Positions 33,042 to 43,485 of a DNA stretch of 64,000 bases are shown here, piece by piece (the stretch's first letter is position 1; each line of letters opens with the position of its first letter). The position numbers were made by a program, and so were the translations under genes. The stretch comes from Phialocephala subalpina (lineage: Eukaryota > Ascomycota > Leotiomycetes > Helotiales > Mollisiaceae), in contig FJOG01000004.1 in the NCBI GenBank assembly GCA_900073065.1, positions 1,889,604 to 1,953,603 of the forward strand, written 5' to 3'. The notes below the pieces were generated by a model. It searched no databases and was not told the DNA's origin. It saw nothing but the letters and a program-made list of their open reading frames with translations.

Positions 33042-36000
33042 ATGGATTCTGATCACTCGACCATGGAGACTCCTAACACGCCCTGGACCTCTGGCCTCCC
33101 TCCAGAGATACGGACTCTTGTCGCAGACCAGGTGAGTATCCATTCGTGCGAATCGCGACCTTTTTTGCAATGTCAGCCCCGACCAAAATGTCCCAGAATT
33201 GGTGGAACACTCAACCTGCATGCTCCCAGCTTTAACAGCTTCACCGGACTCACACATACTCTCAATCCTTTCGTCGAAGACTTGCCTCGAGATTCTAAAA
33301 TATCAGGTGTATGCGAGAGTCGCTGAATGCATGAGCGGCTCAGCAGTCTTAAAACCCCACCACTTTGAAGGACTTTCATGAGCCCAATGACAGCAGATCT
33401 GCCAACGTCCATTATGCCTAGATGAGGTTGAGAACCTTTGCGAAGCCTGTGAATTCGCTTGAATTATTGGCAGATTCAAGTGTACTACGCATTGTTGGAT
33501 ATTCGAGCCATTACGACCGATATTGAAAGAAGGCTGGCTGGGCCGACCCCAGTCTGCGACTCTCTCATACTGCCTGAACATTTGATGGCCAATTTCTGCT
33601 GCACATGCTGACGATTACATCTGCAGATAGTCGGACGGAGAACTCAAGGCAGCGATCGTAACATGCCGAGCTTTTCATTTGCATCTTCACCCCAGCAATG
33701 CACCGCAAATATACAATACGATTGAATGAAAGATGAGGGCTATATTGTAGGTGCTCGTGGCGGCTATCATACCCTACGACAATGTCCCACTCCTGCTGGA
33801 ACAACATGTTGAGCAATCAATAATTGCCTGGCCTGCGCCTAGGGATGACAACTTCTCTTCCCGCAAATCTCACACATACCAAGTCGCTAGAAGTTATCGT
33901 CCAGTCATTTGACTCTGTCACCAACTTGCTTTCGATTATAATGGAGTCGGCGACTTTGCTTCACATATAGCACGACTACTCGCAGCAATGCCAGTCCTGA
34001 AATCGTTCGAGTAAGTTGCCACTCAGCTCTTCCAATCTCCCAGTCTTGCCTAGACATCCTCGACCCACTTCTGTTGAGACAATACGGTCGTGGTCATTGG
34101 CCAATACCGTGACTTTTAACGCTTCATTATAAGCAATATCTCGGCCTGCCTAGTGTTCTAGATTATCCTGTCAAGGTTTGGAGATTGAAAATGCTTGATC
34201 TTACACATTATTAGATCGTGTTGCTAATTCGAGGTTACAGATGAGACGATTCCTCGGCCGAGACGGGATTTAGTCCCACGTTGATAGGTCGAAAGAAAGT
34301 ACTGCTGTACGCTTTAGAGTCATGCTCAACTCTTCGACATCTCTCCATCCTCTTCGCTGGGCAAACTTTAGATCTCGTGAACAATCCTTCCAAGTGCTTC
34401 ATACCATTGAAAGGCTGTCAGAACTTGGTTTCATTGGAGCTTTACCACTTCTATTGGGGAGACTCATATCTCGTTACGGAGATTGCTCAAGTATTTCATA
34501 ACTCTCCTGGCCTCAAAAAGCTCGGTCTCGGAAAAGCTTGCACATTCCATATAGACGAGAATTATCTCATGTTTATGTTAATTGACAGTGACATTGGGCA
34601 GGAACCCGACCTTTTGGAAAAGCTGTGTCGCGCCTACTTGTCGCTGTCCGGGGCTCAACCATTAGAGCTTGAAACTTTGCGCCTAAGTTTTGGCGTCTTT
34701 CATCTATTTCCGCATTATGGTGATAGATGTCTGTCAAAACTGACCAAGACTAGTAACCTTAAAAGCTTTCACCTTTACAACGGTAAGTCTCACCCTTCCG
34801 GAGCAACTTAGCATCGTCTGTGCTGTCTCTGGTTCCCTGAGAGACACACCTTTATTGTAGAAGAGTGATCCACTACTTCTGGGACTTTGTCAGACACTCG
34901 AACGAATTATACTGACTCCGAGATCTTTGATTTAGGTATCTACAAAGAGAGCAGAGACGAGGGACTATTCACGTGCCCCACCAAGTTTGATTGGAATCTG
35001 TTTTGGGACAGTAAACCACTACGTGAGCTCGAAGTCACTCGTTTTGAGGATGAGGCTTATCTGTTCCTCAATCGGGGTGGTCAGGCGGTGGAAGAACTTG
35101 TCATCACAGAGAAGTTCCACAAGGAAGACCCCGAGATGTACAATTTCGATCTACTGAGGCTTCCAAACTTGAGGACTCTGGTCTTTCACAGGACGCAATG
35201 CGTAGGCGGAATACCGAAAACGATCGGGAAGACGTTGACTCTGACTTCGACGAGCACGAACCGGACTTAGACAGGCCTACCAGGTGTGCCTGCCTTCTGG
35301 GAGCAACTTCCCCACTCTCCTTTGTTTCTAGAGTTCTGAATATCCCAAAGGCCTTGGGACATTCTACATTCCTCTTCGAACTGCCTGAAACAGGAATACT
35401 GATAGTGATCTTGGGTATACTAGGGACGTTACCATGGACGATGCTGTCTCTGCGATACATCGACTTGATCCAGCGTTGATCACTGTTCTCGATCGGCTGC
35501 ATGATCACGGATTACACCTAGAAAGACTATGCATATGTCTTGACATAGAATATCAATGGGTAAGTCGAACATTGCTGCCCTGCTATGTGCAACAAGTCGA
35601 TAGAGAGTGCGGCTGCAATTGCCTGACAATGGTGGGACTTTGTAATCACCCTAGACTTGAAGCCCCAGCCATATCCGATGACGCTGAGAGGTTCCTGCGA
35701 GGCCGTGCCATTCCTGTCTTCAAGCTCTGATGAATGTTCCTGGCTTTCTCATATTTTGGTGTCTCGCGTTCTGGTATTGCCCAGATGGCTTATGGCTAGG
35801 CGCTGATCAATTCATCTAGGCGCAATTTTCCACCCATCTACCGAACATGCCCAACCTGCGACAACTGCACGTTTTCCGGCGAGGCTTCTACCCGTACAAA
35901 TACCCACGACCGTTCTGTTCACTATGGCCAGAAGTAACTGAATCAAAGGATATCGCCTGCGCTACGTTCAGCTCATGAAATGGAAATGTCCATCGCTATA

Positions 36001-36283
36001 ATATGTCAAGTTTGATTACTGGTCTTGGTAATTATCTGCTCCTCCCGGTATTGAGCATATGCCTGAAAGCGAGATTTACAGACATGTCAAGCTTCGCCCT
36101 TTGAACTACAAGGAGATGATGTCCTTCGAGTTGTTTCCCTACGACTTCGTTTCTCAACAGTCCGGTTTATCCGCTTTAGATCGTGAATCAAAGGCAGAAT
36201 TAGAACGTATCGAGAAATGCAGAGAGGGGTATCTCGGAGGTCCAGAGCCCTATTGTGAAGAGAACGAGGATGACGGTACATAG
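33042..36283 (+). pseudogene. F-box/LRR-type gene, multi-exon, decayed
   Basis: The start looks like a normal fungal F-box gene: ATG 33042, then SGLPPEIRTLVADQ, a GTGAGT donor, and later LVEHSTCMLPALTA and TCLEILKYQVYARVAEC. From 34281 a clear LRR-like segment follows (CSTLRHLSILFAGQTLDL, then GCQNLVSLELYHFYWGDSY). It is joined by a 107-bp intron (GTAAGT 34785 to CAG 34891) to RTNYTDSEIFDLGIYKES and PLRELEVTRFEDEAYLFLN. After 35180 the match hops frame at least three times (DAMRRRNTENDREDVDSDFD; ILGILGTLP; MDDAVSAIHRLDPALITVL). Two TAA stops near 36001 and 36028 fit CAA to TAA. The last piece (SEIYRHVKLRPLNYKEMMSF) ends at 36283. The region 33400-34280 cannot be read as coding. An intact copy would be an SCF-type adaptor. 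Confidence 0.65.
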
Positions 36284-37290
36284 GATAGTTCATGATGTTG
36301 CAGTTTCGATCCTCCAGCCTCGCCTGTTCTTTCTCAGATGTCCAGTCTGGTCATCTGCTCGAGTGCATTGTCGGCCTGGTTGGGGTACACTCTTCCTCAA
36401 ATGTGGACTGTATGGGCATTTGGGTACCTCGGCTTTACAAACATGTTCAATTCCAGCGTCTCGGGCTACGATCCAAGAGTGTTTGGTCCCTATAATTCAC
36501 CTTTCCCTAAATGGTAGACAGCCGCCATTGCACAGTTCAAAGTTAATACCTCTCATGCATATTTTTCCTTGGTATTTGATTGTGGCCTTGACGCTGCTAA
36601 TTCTAGTGTTCGATTTTGCAATATGTGCGCTCCATGATCATCAGATCACTGCATTCACATCCACTGTGTTGTTTTCCAATGTTGGGAACGGGCAAGTGAC
36701 ATCCTTCAAACTTGAAAGAAGAGGTCGGTCAGTGCCAGAGGAACATTTCTCATGTCGGAATGAATATCGTGCCTGGGTTGTATTCCTCTTCTACTTTTGA
36801 TTAAAATGCGTTCCGTCCCACCACTCTTTTCAAGAGGGAAGAAGAAGGCATGAAGCATCAAACTCCCCCAAACATGTCCGCGGACATTTCTCCATGCCAC
36901 TCACACGTGACTGTCAACACTCAGCTCCCATATTCGCTCCCATTGGCAAACCCGTTGCCCATCTAGTGTTTAATTGATTGGCAGACTATTTGTACCTGGA
37001 TATATCTCAATTCAATGTTCATCAAGTGCAAAAATAAGGAGTCTACCTCACAGGACAGAAAGTTTCGAGCTTCAAGCTTCATGTTAATAGTAAGTCCGAC
37101 GACGGTGCCTATGACCGACATAAAGTCCGAGTATAGCACAGCTGCCGATCGATTTATCTCCATCGTCCGTGGATGTCCTCGAATCCGCCAGCTTTAAATG
37201 CAATCAGTCGTCTGCCATCACGAAGCAGCACTCATCTCATCCTCAAAGCTTCTACATCAAGCATATCTCAACACTTAACATCAAATCAAA
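36284..37290. other. Intergenic; possible small coding remnant
   Basis: An ATG frame at 36338-36517 (59 residues, containing LPQMWTVWAFGYLGFTNMFN) continues after a TAG for about 35 more protein-like residues. It matches no family I know. The rest, including about 300 bp before the SDR gene, shows nothing. Confidence 0.3.
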
Positions 37291-38254
37291 ATGGCGATCC
37301 CAGCATACTTCGGTTACGACTATATTACTCCTCTCCGTCATGATGTTTACCCCTCCATCAAACCCACATCTACTTCTCTCTCTCAACCAGAGAAAGTTGT
37401 CCTTATCACAGGAGCAGGAAAGGGAATAGGTCGCTCTATTGTTTTGTCCTACGCCAAGGCCAATGTCGCCTGCCTCATCTTGCTAGCAAGAACGAAGGTT
37501 GATCTCGATGCTGTCGGAGCAGAGATCGCAACTATCAATCCCAAGATTCGGGTCAGAACCTTCGCTGTGGATGTCACCTCTGAGGATGGGATTGCGAGCA
37601 TCGCTGAACAAGTCAAAAGACTGGAAGGTCGCCTCGACATCCTGGTCAACAACGCTGGTTACACAACACCCTGGGTCCTCATGACAGAGTCACCCGCCGA
37701 TGACTACTGGCGCACCATAGAGATAAACGTCAAAGGTCCTATACTTCTCCTTCACGCCTTCCTTCCCTTGCTCAAGGCGACTGGCGTAAAGACAGGAAAG
37801 GGGACAGATGCAATCACCATCTCAAGTATCGGTGCTCATGCTATCCGTCCCACTGCGAGTGCGTATCAGGTTAGCAAGTTCGCCTTGTTGCGACTTGGAG
37901 AATTTGTCGATGTTGACACCCTGGGTCCTCATGACAGAGTCACCCGCCGATGACTACTGGCGCACCATAGAGATAAACGTCAAAGGTCCTATACTTCTCC
38001 TTCACGCCTTCCTTCCCTTGCTCAAGGCGACTGGCGTAAAGACAGGAAAGGGGACAGATGCAATCACCATCTCAAGTATCGGTGCTCATGCTATCCGTCC
38101 CACTGCGAGTGCGTATCAGGTTAGCAAGTTCGCCTTGTTGCGACTTGGAGAATTTGTCGATGTTGTGAGTGTTAATTGGGATGTTGATGGGTTGGAGAAG
38201 ATGAGGGGTGAGATTGAGGGGACTGATAAGTTGAAGATGAGGATGGTGTTGTGA
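37291..38254 (+). pseudogene. Short-chain dehydrogenase/reductase, broken by a 250-bp duplication and an internal loss
   Basis: The frame from ATG 37291 reads as a classical SDR: cofactor motif TGAGKGIG at residues 40-47, NNAG after LDILV, the SS of TISSIGAH, and catalytic YQVSK at 192-196. After EFVDV the sequence repeats bases 37666-37915, which shifts frame and ends the protein at TGA 37953. The second copy then runs into VSVNWDVDGLEKM and a GDKLKMRMVL-like end, the normal SDR C-terminus. Even with one copy removed, the segment between EFVD and the final strand (about 55-70 residues, including the expected HPG motif) is missing, by comparison with the neighbouring SDR at 39985. Either the locus is misassembled or the gene is dead. 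The cofactor is probably NAD(P); the substrate is unknown. Confidence 0.8.
37666..38165 (+). repeat. Perfect two-copy tandem duplication, 250-bp unit, inside the SDR gene
   Basis: Bases 37666-37915 and 37916-38165 are identical throughout, with no shared bases at the junction beyond the unit. 250 is not a multiple of three, so the copy shifts the reading frame. Confidence 0.95.
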
Positions 38255-38291
38255 AGCCCAGAATGGCATGCTGGGCGACGTTGGTGGAGAG

Positions 38292-38947
38292 GGCGCACCA
38301 TAGCGGCTAGAGTGGACAGTGCGAACTTTATCAAAAATTTAATATTTGCACCTTTTTAAAATGCAAAATATACGCATTTAATAAATTTAACTCGCTCTAA
38401 ATTATTATTATTTTACTTTAATGCACTAGTACGCAATAAACCATTAATAATGCAGTAAAATAATAATTATTCGTTGCGTTATATTAGTATTGCGTTTAGT
38501 ATGTGACCTTATTAAAGTCTTGTGTGGGTGCGCTATAACTCGTCCGGGCGCTAAGGCGCTAAGAAGTTAAGGTGCTGGGGTTAGCAGTAAGGACTTTAAA
38601 CGCTGTAGGTGCTGTAGGTGCTGTAGGGTGCTATAGATGCTGTAGGTGCTGTAGGTGCTGTAAGGTAGTAATAATAAGCCGTGGGGCGTGCTTTTAGCGT
38701 TGTTATGTGGTTCGTGCGTTTCTATTCGCATTTTATATTTAACTTTTAAATAATATATTATATTATTACTCTATTAAAAAAAGATATAAAGTTTATTTTT
38801 ATAAGCTATGAAGTAGATTATAAAGATTATATAAATACTTTACTAATTTAATAATTAATTTATGTTTATATTTAAAGCAAAAAATAAAGCTTAAATATAC
38901 TATTCGCGAAAATTGGGCATTGTCCACTCTGGCCGCTATGGTGCGCC
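38292..38947. mobile_element. AT-rich MITE-like element with about 30-bp TIRs and imperfect 8-bp target duplication (hAT-like)
   Basis: The left end GGCGCACCATAGCGGCTAGA and the right end are reverse complements over about 30 bp with two differences (CTAG/CCAG, AGTGC/AATGC). Flanks are GTGGAGAG (38284-38291) and GTGGAGCG (38948-38955): 7 of 8 bases match, the size expected for hAT elements. The 656-bp interior is very AT-rich, has no ORF, and includes a minisatellite. It follows 37 bp after the SDR stop. Confidence 0.75.
38602..38663 (+). repeat. 9-bp minisatellite (CTGTAGGTG), about seven units
   Basis: GCTGTAGGT-type units in a row with two variants (CTGTAGGGTG and CTATAGATG), inside the hAT-like element. 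Confidence 0.85.
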
Positions 38948-38992
38948 GTGGAGCGGCAAGCGAGCGAAACGTAAGCCATGGACAGACAGCAC

Positions 38993-39386
38993 CACCCCTA
39001 GAAATTTAGCGAGAACACACCAAAATTCTTCGGCTTTGAGGACCCGAAGTCTTGAATATTTGTATTACAAGTACATTTAATAGTGGATATAGAGCTTACT
39101 TTGAACTGTTAGAATACTTTTATTATAGAACTTTTTTCTCTAAAACCTCTATATAAAGAGTTATTACAATGTATAAAAATCGCTAACAAATTTTAGTGAG
39201 AAAATGAGCCAATTTTTGTTTATATTGAACAGAAGTCCTAATTACAGTTCTAATTAATTCAATTTATAGTAACTAGTTGCTTGAGGCTAGGTCATCAATT
39301 GCAGAGTCTTTTATTAAAGAATGTGGGTTCTGTAATGTTGCAAAGTAGCTGGATTTTAGTGTATTCTCGCTAAATTTCTAGGGGTG
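38993..39386. mobile_element. Second MITE-like element, about 36-bp TIRs
   Basis: The left end CACCCCTAGAAATTTAGCGA and the right end (..TAAATTTCTAGGGGTG) are perfect inverted repeats for 23 bp and continue with three C/T differences to about 36 bp. The interior is 320 bp, AT-rich and non-coding. A GGACAG word lies just outside each end (left at 38980, right at 39388), but a clean target duplication is not visible. It sits 45 bp after the hAT-like element. Confidence 0.75.
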
Positions 39387-39984
39387 CGGACAGAATTCTG
39401 GCAACCCCTGGTGACAGGATACCGTATGTTTAACACATGGGAAAGGACAACATCACTCTATACTTTGATATGGCGTGACTTCCGTCTTCCCTAGATATTT
39501 CAAATCTATCCAGATAAGTGTCGCTGTTGATGAGATCGGCAACAACTGCGCCATACTCGTGCGTTTCTCTGTCCATCCTCCATTTCTCTCGCACTCGCAC
39601 TTTGTGCCTCGTAAAACTATACCAATGAACAGCTGTTCATCGCAATCATCGAACACAGACGCGGGGAAGATTTATAATCTTTGTCGAGGGTTTCCTCAAG
39701 GTTTCAGAAGTTATCGCCGAAGTTGTGTCGAAGTTATTGTGTGGCAGGGGAATCGTCTGTTAACACCGAAGGAGTTGCATGAAGTAAATGGGGCTTAACA
39801 TAAGTCCGAGATGCTTGCAGATTTCCCATGTCGAATATACATAAACTCGTCAATTGTCAATAGAGGTCTTCTAGCCAGTTCAGCCCTCCCACCCGACTCT
39901 TCTTCAGCGTCACCATCGATTCGACACGCCATTACCTCTCGTTTCGAGCTTCTCGCACGTGACTACCCCCCATCGACCTCAACC
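39387..39984. other. Intergenic; upstream region of the second SDR gene
   Basis: No gene seen. C/A-rich sequence just before the ATG is usual for fungal leaders. Confidence 0.45.
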
Positions 39985-41120
39985 ATGCCTCCACCAAGAG
40001 GAACCCCAAACCTTCTCGAAGGACCAGGTGCGTATTTGACCCAGTATCTACAGGCGAAATTATCCTCATCTAACATCGTCCAGGTGATTATGATGTTACC
40101 ACCGTTGTCCACAGCTCAAGCTACCCCGCAATTTCACCCCTCACCTCCCCAACCCATGCCGGAAAATCAGTATTCATCGCCGGTGCTTCACGAGGCATTG
40201 GTCTAGCAATCGCAGTTTCTTTCGCTCAAGCAGGCAGTTCTCAAATCGCCATCGGCGCACGTTCCGATCTTACATCCCTAAAACAAACTCTCTTGGATGC
40301 TGCAACAAAAGCAGGACGACCCGAGCCGGAAATCCTCTGTATAAAGCTTGACATCACTTCTCAATCAAGTACAGAAGAGGCTGCTAAGCTTGTCGAGAAA
40401 GCGTTTGGAAAGTTGGATATAGTTATCAACAATGCTGGGATATTACGGAAGCCTGCTCTCATTGCCGACAGTGATCCAGATGCGTGGTGGGAGACTTGGA
40501 ATGTGAACCTTCGAGGTCCGTATCTCATTACGAGAGCGTTCCTACCACTTCTGTTGAAGGGAGGAGATAAGACGATCATTACTACGTCGAGTGTAGGCGC
40601 TCATCTTATAAGTCCAACGCTGAGTGCGTATCAACCGAGCAAGTTGGCCGTCTTGCGATTCATGCAATTCGTCGCGAAGGAGTATGAGTCTCAAGGCGTA
40701 TTGACGTATACTATACATCCTGGAAATGTGGTGACGGATATGTTGGAAGATGCATTTGATGTTTCTGCAGAGCTGAGAGCTTGTGTGTATTCATCGAGTT
40801 CAACGTGGTGGGAATAATGGTTAACGCGAGGATAGTGTTTACGGAAACGCCTGAGATATCTGCGGATACTCTTACCTTCTTGACGAGAGAGAAGAGAGAT
40901 TGGCTTGCCGGGAGGTATATCAATGTAACGTGGGACATGCCGGAGCTGAGTATGTATAAATCCTGCCCTGATCTTGCCATTTCGTAGAGAGTCGAGCTCT
41001 CGAAGAGCTCGGCTCCTCGACTCATAAGCATCCTTTGAAACCCTATGCTAACTTCTTGCAGTGTCGAAAGAGAATGAGATCGTAAAGGGGGACAAGCTGA
41101 AGGTCAAGCTTGACTTTTGA
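39985..41120 (+). CDS. Short-chain dehydrogenase/reductase
   Basis: Four exons: 39985-40027, 40084-40782, 40836-40949 and 41062-41120, with introns of 56, 53 and 112 bp, all GT-AG. The total is 304 aa with correct phase throughout. The Rossmann start GASRGIG is at 48-54, NNAG after LDIVI, TTSSVGAH carries the catalytic Ser, Tyr197 and Lys201 are in YQPSK, and a HPGNVVTDM motif follows. The C-terminus has REKRDWLAGRYINVTWDMPE and ends in DKLKVKLDF. That end is shared with the broken SDR at 37291, so the two are related members of one fungal SDR subfamily. Without the second intron the frame would stop at 40817, so the 53-bp intron decides the model. The substrate is unknown. The neighbourhood of a hydrolase and a UbiA relic suggests secondary metabolism, which is inference only. 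Confidence 0.85.
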
Positions 41121-41922
41121 GAATAGTCGGCGAGGAACCTAAAAAGTTCGAAATCGAGTTTTTGGTGGCAGTACCGTTTCAGAAAAATCGTTTCTCGTGA
41201 TTTACTGTGTTCTGTTCAGAGTTCGCAATTCGGAGCCGAGTGCGCCGGAGTGGGATAATGGGATCCAAGATTGACAAGTGTCGAAGTGTCGAATTTTTCA
41301 GGAGGAAGACAGGCCCGTGCAATCTGATTTCGAAGCTTTTCGATTGCAGTAACTCTCCCAATCTACGGAATTCCGTGTCATATAGCCGTATTACTGTATG
41401 TCTTTCTCAGCATGCGGGTTTTCGTCCGAGCAGGTCCACGAACTGGGTGTCTTTTCCCTCTGCTGACGACTTTCGGCCGAGAGACCAAGACATTGCTGTG
41501 CTTAATCTCGGATCTATGAGCCTATCGTTTTGCCTCATTGAAGCAGAAGTTCTCCATTTCCAAGCTCTCAACTTCTCCATCTCAGAAAATGTCAGAAACA
41601 ACGGCAGCGCTTCTCTCATTGGCTGAGAGATGTCAGAAAGAAGGCTATGTCACAGTGGGGGCTAGCGGCCGCGCTTAGCGAGCATGATTTTCTTCCCCTT
41701 TTGTTAGCCATGGGGACACGTGACTCTGTGGCTTTAGCTAAGCGTTGCTAGCTACGTGTAGCTCAGAGGCTTAAGAATCCAGACGACAAACTATATAACA
41801 TAGCGTTCAGCTGTCTTAGGACCTTCAGCTCACCATTCCATACTACCAGCTTCTCAACTCCAATCTGCTCAACCATCTCTCCTCTTGCAAGTCAACACTT
41901 TCGAAAATCTCAACTTCTCACA
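41121..41922. other. Intergenic; promoter region of the hydrolase gene
   Basis: No gene. It contains an ACACGTGAC word near 41716 and a TATA box further on. C/T-rich leader sequence runs up to the ATG. Confidence 0.45.
41791..41799 (+). promoter_or_regulatory. Probable TATA box of the alpha/beta hydrolase gene
   Basis: CTATATAAC lies about 130 bp before the ATG at 41923 and is followed by a pyrimidine-rich tract, the common fungal core promoter arrangement. Confidence 0.5.
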
Positions 41923-42687
41923 ATGTCTTCCAATCCACAAAACACAGCATTTGTCCTTGTCCCAGGCTCCTTCTCTCCAACTTCATTCTACGAAAAAGTC
42001 ATTCCTCTTCTAGAAAATAAGGGATATCTCGCCGTCCCTACCGCTCTCCAATCAGCCGGCGAACGACCTCAAGGCCCTGCCACATTCGAAGAAGATGTCT
42101 CCTTCATCGCAGCCACAATCCAAAAACTCGCAGATGAAGGTAAAGATGTTGTGTTGACAATGAATTCTTATGGTGGCTTTCCAGGAACAGAAGCGAGCAA
42201 GGGATTGAGCAAGAAAGGGAGGGAGGCGAACGGTTTGAAGGGTGGTATCATTGCACTGGTATATTTGGCGAGTTTCTTGCCTGCAGTTGGATTGAGTTTG
42301 AGGGCCAGTATGGGTGATAATTTGCCGGACTCGATTAAGAAGGCTGGGGACTACATGACGATGAACTACGATGAAGACTGGAAAAACATTTTCTCCGATA
42401 TGTCAGAGGAAGATGGCAGGCACTACATGAACCTCATGCCGAATCATTCTACTATCAGCTTCTCAGGGAGACTCGAATATCCAGGATACCTTCATGTCCC
42501 AACCACGTATCTCCTAACTGAGGAGGACAAGATCATCCCCCCTGAGTCGCAAGAACAGATGGTTCAAATGGTGGAAGGGTTGGGAGGAAAGCCAAAAGTT
42601 GTGAGGAAGAAGTCGGGACATGTTCCAATGTTGAGCATTCCTGATGAGATTATGAGTGTGCTTGTTGAGGCTGCAGAGGGTCAATAA
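41923..42687 (+). CDS. Alpha/beta hydrolase (AB_hydrolase_6 type)
   Basis: Intact single exon, 254 aa, with no signal peptide, so probably cytosolic. The start FVLVPGSFSPTSFYEKVIPLL is the usual first strand and oxyanion loop of small fungal esterase-like proteins. The likely catalytic triad is Ser82 (MNSYGGFPG), Asp202 (LTEEDKIIPP) and His233 (KKSGHVPML). The nucleophile elbow is N-S-Y-G-G, without the classical first Gly, as is common in this subgroup. The substrate cannot be read from sequence; related proteins include esterases and lactonases. It is transcribed in the same direction as the SDR upstream (0.8 kb away), with its own TATA box. Confidence 0.88.
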   Translation: MSSNPQNTAFVLVPGSFSPTSFYEKVIPLLENKGYLAVPTALQSAGERPQGPATFEEDVSFIAATIQKLADEGKDVVLTMNSYGGFPGTEASKGLSKKGREANGLKGGIIALVYLASFLPAVGLSLRASMGDNLPDSIKKAGDYMTMNYDEDWKNIFSDMSEEDGRHYMNLMPNHSTISFSGRLEYPGYLHVPTTYLLTEEDKIIPPESQEQMVQMVEGLGGKPKVVRKKSGHVPMLSIPDEIMSVLVEAAEGQ

Positions 42688-43485
42688 ATGAGGGTGGTTT
42701 TGTGGCAATTGTTGATGGTCTATTCTGAGAATTTTGAAACTATTCCCTGACTGTTGTATAGACATGCGATATGCAAATAATTCATTTTATCATTTTGATT
42801 TTCAGTTATTTTTCAGCGCAGACATTCTTGCTTGTTGCATCTCACTAACTAGCGATGTTCTTTTGGGATGGGGATCATCAATCGTCTTCTCCAGAGGCGC
42901 TCCAAGGGTTTATCTGAGTCCCGCTGAGTGCCACCGGACGCGCCTCTCGGGCGTGGATCTCAGTGGGAGTCGGTCGCACCAATCTCTAATTAATTCTCGT
43001 CGAATATGTTGTACCAATAGACTTAGAAAGTAGTGCAATAGACTTAGAAAGTAGTGGACCGTTACACTGCTATCGGACCAATCAAAGACAATGCCGAGGA
43101 CGCAATGTGACCTTACTTGCATGCCATACCAAAAGCACACCGGCTTTCTCTTTTAAATAGCAGCGATTGACTTCCTTTGTTTTGATACACATACGCGGGA
43201 TGTTTCGACGATCTCAAGTGTTAAACGGGGGAGCTTATTCCCTTTCCTCGCCCGCAGAAAACTAAAATCTACTCCCGCATAGGTTACGGCTCGAGAATTT
43301 GGGGATTGGCAGACCTCGCCGCTGAAGTGGGCTTTTCTACAGTCCAGAAAGCTGCTGAGATAAGGAGATGCCTCATGATCTGCAGGAAGGGTCATATGTC
43401 GGTGCAGAGTGAGAATAGGGCAAAGGACCGCCGGTGTGACCACCAAGATTTTGGCATCTTTCATTTCTGTGGGCAGAACCCACAA
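42688..43485. other. Intergenic, no gene recognised
   Basis: 3' UTR of the hydrolase gene, then unassigned sequence. It holds a perfect 21-bp direct repeat, listed separately. Confidence 0.45.
43015..43056 (+). repeat. 21-bp direct repeat, two perfect units
   Basis: CAATAGACTTAGAAAGTAGTG occurs at 43015-43035 and immediately again at 43036-43056. Confidence 0.95.

Noticed and set aside
36338..36630. Protein-like reading across a TAG, possible gene remnant
   Set aside because: No family could be named and no splice structure found; kept only as a remark.
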